Below are positions 62,522-64,000 of a DNA stretch of 64,000 nucleotides, in pieces. Position 1 is the first letter of the stretch. Every line of letters begins with the position of its first letter. The stretch is from Mucilaginibacter sabulilitoris. Its GTDB lineage: Bacteria; Bacteroidota; Bacteroidia; Sphingobacteriales; Sphingobacteriaceae. The translations under genes were made by a program, and so were the position numbers. The stretch spans positions 124,001 through 188,000 of the forward strand of contig NZ_CP139558.1 of NCBI RefSeq assembly GCF_034262375.1, written 5' to 3'. The notes under the pieces were generated by a model, which saw nothing but the letters and a program-made list of their open reading frames with translations, made no database searches and was not told the DNA's origin.

Positions 62522-63004
62522 ATGAAAAAGCTATTTCAAACCTCAATCGCAATCCTATCGCTTATTTTTGTATTATCGGCTTGTTCGAGCCAAAAAAATA
62601 CGGTATCAAGCAATGTATCACGTGGTAAATTTGTTGGTACATGGACATTAAACAACGTAAGTTATGACGGACTGGTTCAAAACGCTGTACAGAATGTGTT
62701 TGACCAGGCACCTCCCGAAGCTTTTGTGGGCAGTACATGGAAACTAACCAACAGCGGCAACGGGGTGTATACTTTAGCAAACGGTGCGTCGCAAACAATA
62801 TTCTGGTCGGTTTATAACGGTGGTACCACCGGCACACAATTCCAGTTTAAAAAATTGTTTGAAGGCGACAAAGCCAAAAACGTTGCCGAAGGTTATCGTT
62901 TAGATATAGCCAGCAATGACGGCTCGGCAATGACCCTTAAATCGCCGGTTGCTGTTGGCAACGGAACAGGTTATATCATTTATTCGTTCACTAAAAGCAA
63001 TTAA
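62522..63004 (+). CDS. Lipocalin-like lipoprotein, 160 aa
   Basis: The N-terminus MKKLFQTSIAILSLIFVLSAC carries a lipobox at Cys21. The mature part, after a short linker, starts FVGTWTLNNVSYDG and includes TWKLTNSGNGVYTLANGAS, QFQFKKLFEGDKAKN and TGYIIYSFTK, a small beta-barrel of the lipocalin-like kind. Bound ligand unknown. A terminator follows. Confidence 0.75.
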   Translation: MKKLFQTSIAILSLIFVLSACSSQKNTVSSNVSRGKFVGTWTLNNVSYDGLVQNAVQNVFDQAPPEAFVGSTWKLTNSGNGVYTLANGASQTIFWSVYNGGTTGTQFQFKKLFEGDKAKNVAEGYRLDIASNDGSAMTLKSPVAVGNGTGYIIYSFTKSN

Positions 63005-63058
63005 TTGAGCCGAAGGCGGAAAGCCCAAAGCAATACGCTATTAAAGACAAAGCAATAA

Positions 63059-63094
63059 AAAAGCTCAAAGTGAAATTCGCTTTGAGCTTTTTTA
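63059..63094. terminator. Bidirectional terminator
   Basis: AAAAGCTCAAAG and CTTTGAGCTTTT form a stem (with a small central loop) with A-run on one side and TTTTTT on the other, between the convergent lipocalin-like and lactonase genes. Confidence 0.8.
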
Positions 63095-63157
63095 TTGTCT
63101 AATATTCTATATGCGTTACCTTTAAAGACTTTTCGCTTTCAGCCTTAAGCTTTCCGC

Positions 63158-64000
63158 TTAAAGGGCTGGCGCAAATTTTAAGCATACCGGATTCCCAATT
63201 TCCAGCTTAAATCCGGTAGGAGTAATTCGGCCGGTTGCGGTATCAATCCGGAATACATATATGCTATCGCTGTTTTGGTTGGCTACTACCATGAACTTGC
63301 CAGTTGGGTCAATAGCAAAATCGCGCGGGTTTTTACCAAATGACGACTGGCGCTGAACAAAAGTAAGCTCACCTGTTTGCTGGTTTACTGCATAAGCAAT
63401 AATTTCATTGGTTTCTAACCGGTTTGATGCATACAGGAAACGGCCATCGGGTGATAAATGAATTGCAGCACCGGCAGTCTGCCCTTTAAAGCCATCAGGC
63501 AGTAAGGTGATGGATTGCTTTTGTGTTAGCTTGCCATTGTCATAATCAAAAACAATAACGTTCGACCCCATTTCGGTTACCAGATAAGCGTGTTTTTTAT
63601 CAAGTGAAAATTCAAGGTGCCTTGGCCCCTCTCCGGGTTTTACACTTACAAACGGAGGTGTAGCAGGTTCAAGAGGCTTATCTTTTGATGGTTTGTAACG
63701 CAATATGTTCACCTTATCGGTGCCCAGGTCATTGTACAATAAATACTTTTCATCTGGGCTAAGGATTGACATGTGCGCGTGGGCGGCTTCCTGACGCTCT
63801 TTATTTGGGCCATGACCATTATCATGTAGTGTTTGAGAGGCCTTACCTATGGAGCCATCTTTAGCTAAAGGCAATACGGCCACGGTACCGCTGCTGTAAT
63901 TGGCTACAAAAATATTTTTCTGCGCTTTATCAACAGCTATGTAACAGGGGTTGGCACCTTCTGAAGGCTGCTTGTTAATAAGCACCATTTTGCCGGTTTT
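63158..64000 (-). CDS. Lactonase-family beta-propeller protein (6-phosphogluconolactonase-like), N-terminus outside window
   Basis: The frame is open to the last base on the minus strand (K-T-G-K-M-V-L before residue 1 of the visible part), so the start is beyond the window. Propeller blades include NPCYIAVDKAQKNIFVANYS, AHAHMSILSPDEKYLLYNDL, GPRHLEFSLDKKHAYLVTEM, HLSPDGRFLYASNRLETNEI, PRDFAIDPTGKFMVVANQNS and VCLKFAPAL, the conserved 7-bladed lactonase pattern. It probably hydrolyses sugar lactones; the exact reaction is not certain. Confidence 0.9.
   Translation of the reverse strand, partial: KTGKMVLINKQPSEGANPCYIAVDKAQKNIFVANYSSGTVAVLPLAKDGSIGKASQTLHDNGHGPNKERQEAAHAHMSILSPDEKYLLYNDLGTDKVNILRYKPSKDKPLEPATPPFVSVKPGEGPRHLEFSLDKKHAYLVTEMGSNVIVFDYDNGKLTQKQSITLLPDGFKGQTAGAAIHLSPDGRFLYASNRLETNEIIAYAVNQQTGELTFVQRQSSFGKNPRDFAIDPTGKFMVVANQNSDSIYVFRIDTATGRITPTGFKLEIGNPVCLKFAPAL

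Overview
The window looks like chromosomal DNA from a Bacteroidota bacterium of the Sphingobacteriaceae, most like Mucilaginibacter or Pedobacter. The grounds are a SusD-type lipoprotein end, many small lipoproteins, BshA (bacillithiol synthesis), TilS, MutL, CysS, a DUF6600/YXWGXW protein, DUF5977 repeats, an ISL3/ISAon1-type insertion sequence and TTG/TAnnTTTG promoter-like sites. The genus is inferred from gene content only.

Left flank (1-7146): the end of a SusD-like gene, an FtsX/MacB-type permease, a Cys-type sulfatase, small secreted proteins, and a decayed stretch in which an S41-peptidase start runs into the C-terminal remnant of a serine recombinase.

Mobile island (about 7147-25023): a 43-bp direct repeat marks it. 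One copy is the 3' half of an intact tRNA-Val(UAC) gene (24982-25056) and the other is a tRNA fragment at 7147-7189. Inside lie a RadC-like gene, a regulator remnant, a five-gene minus-strand operon (two tail-fibre-like proteins, a 1355-aa TcB/DUF5977-like protein, a 1152-aa RHS protein ending in an HExxH zincin-like domain, and a small secreted protein that may be its immunity partner), two NHL-propeller lipoproteins, a frameshifted FISUMP fragment, and a tyrosine integrase reduced to its N-terminus and split from its upstream region by an insertion sequence at its start codon. The element therefore looks unable to move by itself.

Right flank (25057-64000): ordinary chromosomal genes. In order these are a possible small RNA; a pair of Tat-type ferritin-like proteins; a thioredoxin; a Q-rich DUF6600 protein; a 2OG-Fe(II) oxygenase; tilS with a PH-like membrane protein; an OstA/LptA-like protein; a ClC channel; bshA; two VOC proteins; an AraC regulator; an MFS efflux pump; an OmpH/Skp chaperone; a broken lipoprotein gene; a serine hydrolase overlapping a YtcJ-like amidohydrolase; mutL, two rhomboids, an EEP-family protein and cysS on one strand; an NTF2-like protein; a MoxR ATPase next to a SurA-like isomerase; rdgB; a lipocalin-like lipoprotein; and the start-truncated end of a 6-phosphogluconolactonase-type propeller.

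The most unusual unit is the island operon. It resembles a TcB/TcC-like split RHS shell with a peptidase-like tip and tail-fibre-like partners, behind an (AT)10 tract. All functions are inferred from sequence read by eye; no database search was run.
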